In this document: positions 24,511 through 32,785 of the stretch, piece after piece
Position numbering within the stretch: the stretch's first letter is position 1
Layout: the number at the start of each line of letters is the position of its first letter
Source of the DNA: Bradyrhizobium sp.
GTDB lineage: Bacteria; Pseudomonadota; Alphaproteobacteria; Rhizobiales; Xanthobacteraceae
Reading direction: 5' to 3'
Length of the DNA: 64,000 bases
NCBI RefSeq assembly: GCF_027307225.1
Contig: NZ_DAHUXJ010000097.1
Location: 1-64,000, forward strand
The notes under the pieces: generated by a model
Seen by the model: the letters and a program-made list of their open reading frames with translations, nothing else
The model's database searches: none
Told to the model about the DNA's origin: nothing
Made by a program: the position numbers and the translations under genes

Positions 24511-26639
24511 CGACCAAACCCGCAGCGCCATCCTTGCCGCCAAGCCTTGCGGCCAATCCCAAACTGTCGTCGTGGATCAACTTTGCCGCCGACGGAAAGG
24601 TGATCGTCTCGTCCGGCAAGGTCGAGATCGGCCAGGGCATCGTCACGGCACTGGCGCAAATCGCCGCCGACGAGCTCGATGTCGATATCGCGCGCGTGCA
24701 GATGGTGCGCACCTCGACCCCGGCCAGCCCCAATGAGGGCGTGACGTCCGGCAGCCTTTCGGTGCAACACTCCGGGCGCGCCATACGCTTTGCCTGCGCG
24801 GAAATACGCCAGATTTTCCTGGATGCGGCCGCCGAGCGGCTCGGCGTCGCGCCGGACGTGCTGACGATCACCGACGGTACCATGGCCGGCCCCGGCAACG
24901 TCTCGACCAGTTACTGGGAACTGGCCAGCGAGATTTCGCTCGACCGCGACGCGACGGGGGGCGCGCAACCGAAATCATCCGCGCAGCGCACGCTCGCAGG
25001 CCACTCGCTGCCGCGGTTCGATATTCCCGACAAGGTGTTCGGCCGCCCGCGCTTCATTCACGACTCGCTCCCGCCTGGCACGCTGCATGGCCGAGTGGTG
25101 CGCGCCGAGCTTCCGCAGGCGACGTTGGTGGAGTTGAACGAAGAGCGTGCGCGCAAGGCCGAAGGGCTCATCACAATTGTACGCGACGGCAATTTTCTAG
25201 GCATCGTCTGTGAAACCGAAGCGGCGGCCGAGGCCGCCGTGACCGCGCTGCGCAAGGGCGCTAAATGGTCGTCGCGCGAACCATTGCCGGATGAGGACGA
25301 TCTCGCCGACTGGCTGAAACGGCAACCGGCCACATCGGCCGTGATCGCCAGCAAAGAGGCCGCCACGCCCGTCGCGGTAACGCGCACGATCAAGCGGCAA
25401 TATCACCGGCCCTACATTGCCCATGGCTCGATCGCGCCATCCTGCGCCATGGCGCAATGGGATGAGAATTGCCTGCGCGTCTGGACCCACAGCCAGGGCG
25501 TCTACAATCTCCGCTCCGACCTGGCGCTGGTGTTCAGGCTGCCGCGCGAAAACATCCTTGTCGAACACATGGAAGGCGCCGGTTGCTACGGCCATAACGG
25601 CGCCGACGACGTCGCGCTGGACGCCGCTCTGCTGGCGAAGGCCACGCCCGGGCGGACCGTGCGCGTGCAGTGGTCGCGCGCCGATGAAATGTCGCATGCG
25701 CCGTTTGGCGCGGCGATGGCGATCGAGATCGAAGCTGGTCTGGATGCCAACGGCGAGATCGCCAGTTGGCGTCATACGATCTGGGGCAATGGCCACACCG
25801 CGCGTCCCGGTCGCGCCGACCAGCCCACGCTGCTGGCGGCCAGCGAACTCGCCACGCCGTTTCCGCGCGCCATCTCGGTCGACCCGCCCAGCGCAGGCGG
25901 CGGCGGTTCCGACCGCAACTCGATTCCGCTTTATGATTTTCCGGCCTGGCATATCGAAGCGCACCGGTTGACCGTGATGCCAGTCCGCACCTCGGCGCTG
26001 CGAACGCTGGGCGCGCAGGGCAACACCTTTGCGATCGAGTCCGTGCTCGACGAACTCGCCTTTGAGCGCGGCGAAGACCCGGTCGCGTTTCGCCTGCGTC
26101 ATTTGTCCGATCCGAGATCGCGCGATGTGGTCGAGGCGGCAGCGCGCCGCGCCGGCTGGAAACCGCCAAAGCAGGACGATGTGGGCTACGGTATCGGCTT
26201 CTCGCGTTACAAAACCACCGGCGCCTACTGCGCGGCGGTTGCCGAAGTCGAAGTCGGCGAAGATATCCGCGTACGGAAGCTGACGCTCGCCGTCGATGTC
26301 GGCGAGGCCATCAATCCGGACGGCGTTGTCAACCAGATCGAGGGCGGCGCCATCCAGGCGACGAGCTGGGTGCTGAAGGAGCGCGTGCGCTTCGACAAGA
26401 CGCGCATCACCAGCAATTCCTGGACCGAATATCCGATCCTGCGTTTTTCCGAAGTGCCCGACGTCGAGGTCGAAGTGATCTCGCGCCCCGAGATCGATCC
26501 GGTCGGCGCCGGCGAAGCCGCGCACGGTCCGGTGACCGCCGCGATTGCCAATGCCGTGTTCGATGCGCTCGGCGTGCGGCTGCGAAGCCTGCCGATCACG
26601 CGCGAGCGCCTGATCGCGGCGATGGAGCTTTCGTCGTGA
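24507..26639 (+). CDS. Molybdopterin-binding subunit, IorB/NicB-type hydroxylase
   Basis: This 710-aa catalytic subunit starts SLPPSLAANPKLSSWINFAADGKVIVSSGKVEIGQGIVTALAQIAADELD, a signature of the IorB/NicB branch. Later it has AGCYGHNGADDVALDAALLA and the C-terminal VGAGEAAHGPVTAAIANAVFDALGVRLR, where the glutamate in GAGEA is the expected catalytic base. It would hydroxylate an N-heterocycle or aldehyde-like carbon using water. Unlike NicB of some bacteria it has no C-terminal cytochrome c domain, so the electron acceptor is unknown. No signal peptide is seen. Confidence 0.9.
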   Translation: MTTKPAAPSLPPSLAANPKLSSWINFAADGKVIVSSGKVEIGQGIVTALAQIAADELDVDIARVQMVRTSTPASPNEGVTSGSLSVQHSGRAIRFACAEIRQIFLDAAAERLGVAPDVLTITDGTMAGPGNVSTSYWELASEISLDRDATGGAQPKSSAQRTLAGHSLPRFDIPDKVFGRPRFIHDSLPPGTLHGRVVRAELPQATLVELNEERARKAEGLITIVRDGNFLGIVCETEAAAEAAVTALRKGAKWSSREPLPDEDDLADWLKRQPATSAVIASKEAATPVAVTRTIKRQYHRPYIAHGSIAPSCAMAQWDENCLRVWTHSQGVYNLRSDLALVFRLPRENILVEHMEGAGCYGHNGADDVALDAALLAKATPGRTVRVQWSRADEMSHAPFGAAMAIEIEAGLDANGEIASWRHTIWGNGHTARPGRADQPTLLAASELATPFPRAISVDPPSAGGGGSDRNSIPLYDFPAWHIEAHRLTVMPVRTSALRTLGAQGNTFAIESVLDELAFERGEDPVAFRLRHLSDPRSRDVVEAAARRAGWKPPKQDDVGYGIGFSRYKTTGAYCAAVAEVEVGEDIRVRKLTLAVDVGEAINPDGVVNQIEGGAIQATSWVLKERVRFDKTRITSNSWTEYPILRFSEVPDVEVEVISRPEIDPVGAGEAAHGPVTAAIANAVFDALGVRLRSLPITRERLIAAMELSS

Positions 26640-27343
26640 GTGACATCAAGATCCTGAGCGGCGGCGCGGCGCAAGGCCTCGTCGGCAGCCTCGCGCCAAA
26701 GTTCAAGGCGCAGACCGGCCTCCACATATCCGGCGATTTTGGCGCTGTCGGCGCGATGGCCGATAAATTGCGCGAGGGCACGCCCGCCGACATCCTCATT
26801 CTCACCTCTGCCCTGATCGCGGCGCTCGTGAACGAGAAGCTGGCCGACGGCGCATCGGTAAAAGATGTCGGCAAGGTCGAAACCGCACTCGCGGTGCGCG
26901 AGTCCGATCCGCTGGTCTCGGCCGGCGATGCCGCAAGCCTGCGAGCCGTCTTTCTAGCGGCGGATGCGATCTTCGTACCCGACACGAAACATTCCACCGC
27001 CGGCATTCATGTCGCAAAAGTGTTGGCCCAACTCGGCATCGCCGGCGAGGTCGCAAGCCGACAGAGAATCTACCCGAATGGCGCGACCGCGATGTGGCAG
27101 ATGACCGAAAGCAACGCGAAACGCCCGATTGGTTGCACGCAGGCCACCGAGATCATCGCGACCAAGGGCATAAAGCTCTCCGGCGCCCTGCCGAAAGGGT
27201 GCGATCTCGCGACGGTCTATACGGCGGCCATTACCAAGAAGGCGGCTCAAGCGCGCGAGGCGCGAATTTTGATCGACCTTCTCACGGCCGCGGATCACGC
27301 GACGCTGCGCGCGCAAGCCGGCTTTCTCGATCCGGCAACATAA
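26636..27343 (+). CDS. ModA-like extracellular solute-binding-fold protein without signal peptide
   Basis: This 235-aa protein begins directly at the fold (MSDIKILSGGAAQGLVGSLAPKFKAQTGLHISGDFGAVGAMADKLREGTPADILIL) and continues in the molybdate-binding-protein pattern (PDTKHSTAGIHVAKVLAQLGI, CTQATEIIATKGIKLSGALP). There is no N-terminal export signal. GTG 26636 overlaps the stop of the molybdenum subunit gene. It ends the operon. A cytoplasmic role in metal or cofactor handling, or in sensing substrate for the hydroxylase, is a hypothesis. Confidence 0.8.
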   Translation: MSDIKILSGGAAQGLVGSLAPKFKAQTGLHISGDFGAVGAMADKLREGTPADILILTSALIAALVNEKLADGASVKDVGKVETALAVRESDPLVSAGDAASLRAVFLAADAIFVPDTKHSTAGIHVAKVLAQLGIAGEVASRQRIYPNGATAMWQMTESNAKRPIGCTQATEIIATKGIKLSGALPKGCDLATVYTAAITKKAAQAREARILIDLLTAADHATLRAQAGFLDPAT

Positions 27344-27365
27344 GCCTAGCCCCAGTTCCCTATTT

Positions 27366-27467
27366 CCTCGTCCTGAGGAGCCGCGAAAACGGCGTCTCGA
27401 AGGATGAGGCCGATATCGGGGCCTCATGGTTCGAGACGGCGCTAACGCGCCTCCTCACCATGAGGGT
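27366..27467. repeat. CCTCATGGTGAGGAG palindromic repeat (copy 2)
   Basis: It begins CCTCGTCCTGAGGAGCC and ends CTCCTCACCATGAGG, with CGTCTCGAAGGATGAGGCC and GGCCTCATGGTTCGAGACGG inside. It lies 10 nt beyond the truncated VOC frame, which stops at 27478. Confidence 0.85.
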
Positions 27468-27477
27468 TTTGCTTGCC

Positions 27478-27618
27478 TTAAGATTTTTGCAGGCGCTGAG
27501 GATTTTCCAGCCGCGCGTAGTCACCGTCCTTCACGATCAGCACGAATCCAAGCTTTTCATAGAAGGCGATGGAAGTGGCGAGGTCGCTCGCGGGCAGCGT
27601 CACTTGACTGAGTTTCAT
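27478..27618 (-). pseudogene. Truncated VOC-family gene (46 aa)
   Basis: The ATG at 27618 opens MKLSQVTLPASDLATSIAFYEKLGFVLIVKDGDYARLENPQRLQKS (in two pieces), the first beta-alpha-beta unit of a VOC (glyoxalase-like) domain. The frame then ends, with only about a third of a normal 120-aa protein present. The rest has been lost next to a CCTCATGGTGAGG repeat. It starts 10 nt after the GntR gene's stop and would have been cotranscribed with it. Confidence 0.6.
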
Positions 27619-27628
27619 GTCGCTACGC

Positions 27629-28420
27629 TTACACGGTCGATTTCCTCGACGCCAGTTCGCGGTATCGTTCCCGGCTTTTCACGAGATGCCCGCGCATGGC
27701 CTCGCGCGCCTTCTTCGGCGAACGGGCGCCGATCGCCTGAAAGATCGCCTCGTGCTCGCGTCCGATGCGCGCGAGATATTGCTGCAGGCCTTCGCCCGTC
27801 CCCTCGAACGAGCGGATGCTTTGCCGCGGAATGATCAGGCGGCCGAGGAAATCCAGAAACTCGACAAAGCGGCTGTTTTGCGTGGCAGCCGCGATCGCCT
27901 GGTGGAAGGCGAAGTCCTCCTTGATCGCACGCTCGCCGCCTGAAATGGCGCGGCTGAAGACGCGATGGGCTTCCCCGATCGCCTTGATCTGCGTCGCCGT
28001 GGCGCGCTCGCTTGCAATCGCGGCGGCTTCCGATTCCACCGCCATGCGCAATTCCAGAATGTCGAGCACGCTATCGAGCGATCCAAGACCCTCGGGATCA
28101 ATCGCGTAGGGCTGCCGGCCGGAGTCGCGATCCACAAAGGCGCCCGCCCCTTGCCGCGTGATGACAAGGCCACGCGCCCGCAGCGCCGCCACTGCCTCGC
28201 GCACGACGGTGCGGCTGACGCCCATGCCCTTCATCATTTCCTGTTCCGAAGGCAATTTGGCGCCGGCCGGCAATTTGCCCGACATGATCTGCTCGGCCAG
28301 GCGGTCGACCACCTCGGAACTCAGGCTCTTCGGCGCGTCGAGGGGGCGAAGCAGCCGCGCGCGCTGACGCTGCGTGGCGTCGTTCGGAGGCGAGCTTGAC
28401 GAAGCTTGTCGGGTCATCAT
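27629..28420 (-). CDS. GntR/FadR-type transcriptional regulator (FCD)
   Basis: This 263-aa regulator has a winged helix (LSSEVVDRLAEQIMSGKLPAGAKLPSEQEMMKGMGVSRTVVREAVAALRARGLVITRQGAGAFV) followed by an FCD domain (DILELRMAVESEAAAIASERATA, DFAFHQAIAAATQNSRF, LARIGREHEAIFQAIGARSPKKAREAM). The two histidines in these segments are usual metal ligands. It is divergent from the TRAP transporter operon and very likely controls it, with the transported acid or a derivative as effector. Confidence 0.9.
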   Translation of the reverse strand: MMTRQASSSSPPNDATQRQRARLLRPLDAPKSLSSEVVDRLAEQIMSGKLPAGAKLPSEQEMMKGMGVSRTVVREAVAALRARGLVITRQGAGAFVDRDSGRQPYAIDPEGLGSLDSVLDILELRMAVESEAAAIASERATATQIKAIGEAHRVFSRAISGGERAIKEDFAFHQAIAAATQNSRFVEFLDFLGRLIIPRQSIRSFEGTGEGLQQYLARIGREHEAIFQAIGARSPKKAREAMRGHLVKSRERYRELASRKSTV

Positions 28421-28425
28421 ACAAG
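28405..28425. promoter_or_regulatory. Candidate GntR operator
   Basis: CTTGT and ACAAG flank GGTCATCATA in the start region of the GntR gene, giving a 21-bp imperfect dyad of the kind bound by FCD regulators. It could mediate autoregulation. Confidence 0.3.
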
Positions 28426-28558
28426 TCTAGCACAGCCCCGGCGAGCCGGCAAATCCGGTAGACTTTGTTTTGGATTTGTCCGGCCGTGGGCGGCTTGCTT
28501 GCAACGATAAAAACACGTCAGGAAATGGCCGCGCATTCGAACAGGTGGGAGGACAGCA

Positions 28559-29560
28559 ATGCAGCGTCGCGATTTCATGAAGCTTGGCGCGGGTCTCGGC
28601 GCCGCGGGTTTGGCCGGCGGCCTGCCGTTCGGCGCGGCTGCGCAAACCAAGGCGGTCTTCAAGGCTTCCGACGTTCAGCCTCCGGGCTATCCGACCGTCG
28701 CGGCCACCGAAAATCTCGGCAAGAAGCTTTCCGCGGCGACGCAAGGCCGGCTTGCGATCCAGATGTATCCGTCGATGCAGCTCGGCGGCGAAAAGGAAAC
28801 CATCGAGCAGACCCAGATCGGCGCGATCCAGATGTCGCGCGTCAGTGTCGGCACGATGGGGCCGATCGTCGACGCCATCAACGTCATCAACATGCCGTTC
28901 CTGTTCAAGAACACCGCGCACGCTGAAAAGATGATGGACGGCGAGATCGGCCAGGAACTGCTCGACAAGATCACCGCGAGCCCGAACGCCAATCTCGTCG
29001 CGCTGTGCTGGATGGATGCCGGCGCGCGCAGTCTCTACAACACCAAACATCCGATCAAGTCGATCGAAGACATCAAGGGATTGAAATTCCGCGTCATCGG
29101 CAATCCGATCTTCATCGACATGATGAACGCGCTCGGCGGCAACGGCGTCGCGATGGGCTACGACCAGGTGTTCAGCGCGCTTCAGACCGGCGTGATCGAC
29201 GGCGCGGAAAACAACATGCCGAGCTACGTCTTCTCCAACCACTATACCGCGGCCAAATACGTCACGCTGACCGAGCACCTCGTGATTCCCGAAGTGCTCG
29301 TGTTCTCCAAGCGCATCTGGAGCACGCTGTCGGCCGACGATCAGAACCTGATCAAGAAATTCGCCCGCGAAGCGCAGCTCGAGGAACGCGGATTCTGGAA
29401 TCAGTACGAGCAGAAGGCGCTGGACAAGGCCAAGGCCGCCGGCAGCCAGATCATCGAGGTCGCCGACAAGACGCCGTTCCAGAACGCGGTCAAGCCGGTC
29501 TGGGACAAGTACGGCCCGAAATATCAGGACATGATCAAGCGCATTCAGGCCATTGCGTGA
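28559..29560 (+). CDS. TRAP transporter solute-binding protein DctP
   Basis: This 333-aa periplasmic protein has an N-terminal twin-arginine-like signal (MQRRDFMKLGAGLGAAGLAGG). The DctP fold follows: TAATENLGKKLSAATQGRLAIQMYPSMQLGGEKETIEQTQIGAI, MPFLFKNTAHAEKMMDGEIGQELL, and the ligand-anchoring arginine region IKGLKFRVIGNPIFIDMMNALG. It binds a carboxylate-type solute and delivers it to the DctQ and DctM proteins encoded downstream. It belongs to the sialic acid/C4-dicarboxylate/aromatic group; the substrate is not readable. Confidence 0.93.
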   Translation: MQRRDFMKLGAGLGAAGLAGGLPFGAAAQTKAVFKASDVQPPGYPTVAATENLGKKLSAATQGRLAIQMYPSMQLGGEKETIEQTQIGAIQMSRVSVGTMGPIVDAINVINMPFLFKNTAHAEKMMDGEIGQELLDKITASPNANLVALCWMDAGARSLYNTKHPIKSIEDIKGLKFRVIGNPIFIDMMNALGGNGVAMGYDQVFSALQTGVIDGAENNMPSYVFSNHYTAAKYVTLTEHLVIPEVLVFSKRIWSTLSADDQNLIKKFAREAQLEERGFWNQYEQKALDKAKAAGSQIIEVADKTPFQNAVKPVWDKYGPKYQDMIKRIQAIA

Positions 29561-29592
29561 TGGCGTGGCGCCGTCGTGTGCGGTCAGTCCAG

Positions 29593-29773
29593 GATTCCGT
29601 CATTGCAAAGAGCGTAAGCGACGAAGCAATCGAGCCGTTTTGTCATTCCGGGATGGTCCGAAGGACCAGACCCGGAATCTCGAGATTCCGGTTTCGCTCG
29701 TTTTACTCGCGCTCCGGAATGACGACGTGCAAGGAATCCTGAATCGCTTCGCTTTCTGTTCGCTCGCGATGAC
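29593..29773. repeat. Nested palindromes: GTCATTCCGGGATGG inside a GTCATTGCAAAG repeat
   Basis: The inner element (29642-29723) has arms GTCATTCCGGGATGG and CTCCGGAATGAC with a CGGAATCTCGAGATTCCGG dyad; relatives are at 52015-52095 and 56921-57001. It lies inside the loop of an outer palindrome whose arms are GGATTCCGTCATTGC...GAAGCAATC and GAATCGCTTCGC...GCTCGCGATGAC. Confidence 0.75.
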
Positions 29774-29828
29774 GAACCCAACGATCCGTGCATTTTGCTC
29801 GACCAGTCAAACGGGGGAACGTAACGCC

Positions 29829-30353
29829 ATGGCAGCCACATTCCGCCGCGCGATGGACCTGCTCTATTTGCTGTGCGTCATCGTCGGCTGCCTCGCGCTT
29901 GTGCTGATCTCGGCGATCATTCCCTGGGCGGTATTCACCCGCTATGTGCTCAACAGCGCGGCTTCCTGGCCGGAGCCAATGGCAGTTCTCCTGACCATCG
30001 TGCTGACCTTCATCGGTGCTGCCGCGGCCTATAGGCTTAACCTGCACATGAACGTCGGCTATTTCGCCAACCAGGCTCCGCCGCCATTCCGCAAACTGCT
30101 CGAACTCCTGGTTCAACTGCTGATGGCGCTGATTGCGCTGTTCATGGTCGTATGGGGCGAGCGGCTCGTCGAAGTGACCTGGTACAACACGATTGCCGAA
30201 TTCCCCTTCCTGTCGGTCGGCGTCACTTACCTGCCAATTCCGATCGGCGGCGCTTGCCTGCTTCTGTTTATCATCGAGCGGGTATGGCTCGGCGCCCCCG
30301 CCGACCACGATCAGACCACGCCCGCCCACGGCGAAGCCGCGTCGGTCGAGTGA
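29829..30353 (+). CDS. TRAP transporter small permease DctQ
   Basis: This 174-aa protein has four predicted membrane helices (LLYLLCVIVGCLALVLISAIIPWAVF, WPEPMAVLLTIVLTFIGAAAAY, LLELLVQLLMALIALFMVVW and the last near LPIPIGGACLLLFIIERV). RYVLNSAASWPEPMA is the typical DctQ loop. ATG 29829 has GGGGGAA upstream. A longer frame from 29553 passes through repeats and is not coding. It assembles with DctM in the inner membrane. Confidence 0.9.
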   Translation: MAATFRRAMDLLYLLCVIVGCLALVLISAIIPWAVFTRYVLNSAASWPEPMAVLLTIVLTFIGAAAAYRLNLHMNVGYFANQAPPPFRKLLELLVQLLMALIALFMVVWGERLVEVTWYNTIAEFPFLSVGVTYLPIPIGGACLLLFIIERVWLGAPADHDQTTPAHGEAASVE

Positions 30354-30371
30354 AGCTCAGGGAATCGGGCC

Positions 30372-31661
30372 ATGGATATCCTCGTTCTTCTCGGCACCAT
30401 GATCTTCTGCTTCCTCATCGGCATGCCGATCGCCTATTCGCTGGCCTTCGCCGCGATCGCCGGCGCCTGGTCGATCGGCATTCCCCTTGAAGCGGTGATG
30501 CTGAAGATTTCCGACGGCGTCAGCAAGGTAGCGATGCTGACGATTCCATTCTTCGTGCTGGCGGGCGCGATCATGGCCGAAGGCGGCATGGCGCGGCGGC
30601 TGGTCGCGTTCGCCGACGTGCTGGTAGGCTTCACGCGCGTCCGTGGCGGGCTTTCCGTCGTCAACGTGCTCGCCACGACGTTTCTCAGCGGCATTTCCGG
30701 CTCGGCCGTCGCCGACACCTCGGCGATCGGCTCGGTGATGATTCCGCAAATGGAGAAGACCGGATTTCCGCGCGTCTTCGCCACCAACCTGACGATCACC
30801 TCCTCCGTTCAGGCACTGCTCGTTCCGCCGAGCCACAATGCGGTGCTGTACTCGCTCGCAACCGGCGGGACCATTTCGATCAGCGCGCTGTTCATGGCCG
30901 GCGTCTTTCCCGGTCTTCTGCTCGGCTTCTCGCTGATCGTTCTTTGCCTGGTGTTCGCCTATCGCGACAAGCACCCGCGCGGCCAGACCGTGCCGATGAA
31001 GGATGCGATCAGGATCACCATCGATGCGGCTTGGGGTCTGATCACGCTCGTGATCATTCTCGGCGGCATCCTCGGCGGCGTCTTCACCGCGATCGAAGCC
31101 GGCGCTGTCGCCTGCATCTGGGCTTTCTTCGTCACCATGTTCATCTACCGCGACTACAAGTGGCACGACCTTCCCGTGCTCCTGCACCGGACGCTACGCA
31201 CGGTCGCGATGGTGCTGACGCTGATCGCCTGCGCTTCCAGCGTCGGCTATGTGATGGCGCTGACGCAGATGCCGGCCAAGATGACGGCGTTCTTCCTGTC
31301 GATCTCCAGCAACAAGTACGTGATCCTGATGCTGATCAACGTGCTGTTGTTGATCCTCGGCACGCTGGTCGATATGGCGCCGTCGATCCTGATCGCGACC
31401 CCCATCCTGTTGCCGGTCATGCAGAACTTCGGCGTCGATCCCGTTCACTTCGGGATGATCATGATGCTCAACCTCGGCATTGGTCTTTGTCATCCACCGG
31501 TCGGCTCGATTCTGTTTGTCGGCTGCGCCGTCGGCAAAGTCACGATCGAGCAGGTAATGAGGAAGATCTGGCCGTTCTACCTCGTGATGTTCCTGGTGCT
31601 GATGGCTGTCACCTACATTCCCGAAGTCTCGCTGTGGCTGCCGCGGCACGTGATGCACTGA
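30372..31661 (+). CDS. TRAP transporter large permease DctM
   Basis: This 429-aa polytopic protein of the DctM/IT superfamily contains MPIAYSLAFAAIAGAWSIGIP, LSGISGSAVADTSAIGSVMIPQMEKTGFPRVFATNLTITSSVQALLVPPSHNAVLY and GIGLCHPPVGSILFVGCAVGKV. It is the sodium-driven transport subunit that works with DctP and DctQ. It starts 18 nt after dctQ. The set of three genes is complete. Confidence 0.93.
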   Translation: MDILVLLGTMIFCFLIGMPIAYSLAFAAIAGAWSIGIPLEAVMLKISDGVSKVAMLTIPFFVLAGAIMAEGGMARRLVAFADVLVGFTRVRGGLSVVNVLATTFLSGISGSAVADTSAIGSVMIPQMEKTGFPRVFATNLTITSSVQALLVPPSHNAVLYSLATGGTISISALFMAGVFPGLLLGFSLIVLCLVFAYRDKHPRGQTVPMKDAIRITIDAAWGLITLVIILGGILGGVFTAIEAGAVACIWAFFVTMFIYRDYKWHDLPVLLHRTLRTVAMVLTLIACASSVGYVMALTQMPAKMTAFFLSISSNKYVILMLINVLLLILGTLVDMAPSILIATPILLPVMQNFGVDPVHFGMIMMLNLGIGLCHPPVGSILFVGCAVGKVTIEQVMRKIWPFYLVMFLVLMAVTYIPEVSLWLPRHVMH

Positions 31662-31814
31662 ATGTTTTCTATCGCCTGAGTTTCGCGCGGCGGCATGGTT
31701 TAGGCTTTCCTAATCCGGTCTTTCAATTGCATTTTTGCGAACGGCCGGAGCCTTAAAGCTTCGGGCTCATAGCTGTCCCCCGGTGGCTAAAAATAAGAAC
31801 GGCGGGGGCCAAAA

Positions 31815-32060
31815 ATGACCATCGAAATTCTCATTTATCCGGCATTGGTATTCCTGGCGGCGACGATGATCGCCAAGCTGATCGAGCGCCGGCGCGACGT
31901 GCTGTACGGTCCCTATATTCAGGGCCGCAAGACCGATCTCGCCCGGTTGCGCGAGCAGTTCGGCGCTATCATTGCGGCGATCGGCATAAAACGAGAATAC
32001 GGCCGCGTGGCGGCGACGTTCACGTCCGTCAGCATCTTCGCTTCGGCGATCATCGGCTGA
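31815..32060 (+). CDS. Small membrane-anchored protein (81 aa)
   Basis: One N-terminal hydrophobic helix (EILIYPALVFLAATMIAKLIERRR) is followed by a basic amphipathic region and a final hydrophobic stretch (VAATFTSVSIFASAIIG). The ATG at 31815 follows a G-rich tract. It is paired, 9 nt apart, with a zinc-ribbon gene. No family is recognised; similar small proteins are common in rhizobia. It could sit at the inner membrane. Confidence 0.55.
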   Translation: MTIEILIYPALVFLAATMIAKLIERRRDVLYGPYIQGRKTDLARLREQFGAIIAAIGIKREYGRVAATFTSVSIFASAIIG

Positions 32061-32069
32061 GGAACGGCC

Positions 32070-32276
32070 ATGAGCCTGCTCGATCATCCCAGTGAAGCGC
32101 AGTCCGGAATGAAGATCGTCTGCGAGGTCTGCGGCAACCTGTCGATCAAGCCGATCGACCCGGCGAATGCCGGCGACGCTGCTCCCGTCCATTGCCGGCG
32201 CTGCAACGCCGTACGCGGGACGGTCGCCGACCTGCGCGCGCTGGCGCGGCAGTCGACCGACGACTTCGAGTTCTAA
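32070..32276 (+). CDS. Small zinc-ribbon protein (68 aa)
   Basis: This short cytosolic protein has two CxxC pairs, CEVC and CRRC, in KIVCEVCGNLSIKPIDPANAGDAAPVHCRRCNAVRGTVADLRALAR. That spacing fits a structural zinc ribbon. A TGAGGAA sequence lies about 8 nt before the ATG. It is adjacent to a small membrane protein gene and likely cotranscribed with it. The function is unknown; a protein- or nucleic-acid-binding adaptor is possible. Confidence 0.65.
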   Translation: MSLLDHPSEAQSGMKIVCEVCGNLSIKPIDPANAGDAAPVHCRRCNAVRGTVADLRALARQSTDDFEF

Positions 32277-32301
32277 GATTCAACCTTAGCCACGATTGAA
32301 G

Positions 32302-32436
32302 TTCTCCCTTGGGAGAGGGTTGGGGTGAGGGGTTACGGTCTTTCCGTATTCCCTACCCCCTCACCCGCGCCGGAGCCTGTCATCGGGCGCGCATTCGCGC
32401 GACCCGTTGGGCGCGACCTCTCCCCACGGGAGAGCT
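32302..32436. repeat. CTCTCCC...GGGAGAG palindromic repeat
   Basis: TTCTCCCTTGGGAGAGGGTTGGG at the left and CCTCTCCCCACGGGAGAGC at the right, with GGGGTGAGGGG / CCCCCTCACCC inside, form a palindromic intergenic element. Its loop contains the 40-bp segment at 32371-32410. Confidence 0.75.
32371..32410 (-). repeat. 40-bp segment, inverted identical copy of 16002-16041
   Basis: All 40 bases equal the reverse complement of 16002-16041. Here the segment lies within the loop of an unrelated palindrome, flanked by GCGC on both sides. Confidence 0.8.
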
Positions 32437-32451
32437 GAAAAAAATCTGTTC

Positions 32452-32700
32452 CTAGAGAAGGCGGAAGCTGAAGCTGGCGAGGCTGTCGACCGGCGGCTCG
32501 GCCGGGCGCGGCCGGAAAATCAGCCGTTCGGTCCTCACCCTCAGGTGATCCCGCAATTCGATTCCACTCTGCCGGATCCGGTTGCGGATCTCGCGGCGGT
32601 CGAAGGCAGTGAGCGTCGGGACTGCAAGTTGGCACCAGGCCTCCCGCTGCTCGGCCATCAGCACATCGATCTCGCGGCTCAGGACATCAAGCTCAATCAT
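32452..32700 (-). CDS. Small hypothetical protein (82 aa)
   Basis: This is a mostly helical, charged protein (MIELDVLSREIDVLMAEQREAW followed by CQLAVPTLTAFDRREIRNRIRQSG) with a Pro/Arg-rich end. It has no signal, membrane segment or recognised domain. Normal third-position G+C and a clean start make it likely real. It is followed by a palindromic repeat and is divergent from no obvious partner. Confidence 0.5.
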   Translation of the reverse strand: MIELDVLSREIDVLMAEQREAWCQLAVPTLTAFDRREIRNRIRQSGIELRDHLRVRTERLIFRPRPAEPPVDSLASFSFRLL

Positions 32701-32785
32701 GGTGTTTCACCCGTCTTGAGAAGAGGCCCGTTCAGTCTCCCTTAAAAATGGTTAACGAAACCCTTACGCCCGTCCGGATTGAACC

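Noticed and set aside
27094-27834. A 246-codon plus-strand frame across the ModA-like gene end and the repeat
   Set aside because: It joins out-of-frame parts of the ModA-like gene, a palindromic repeat and the antisense of the GntR gene.
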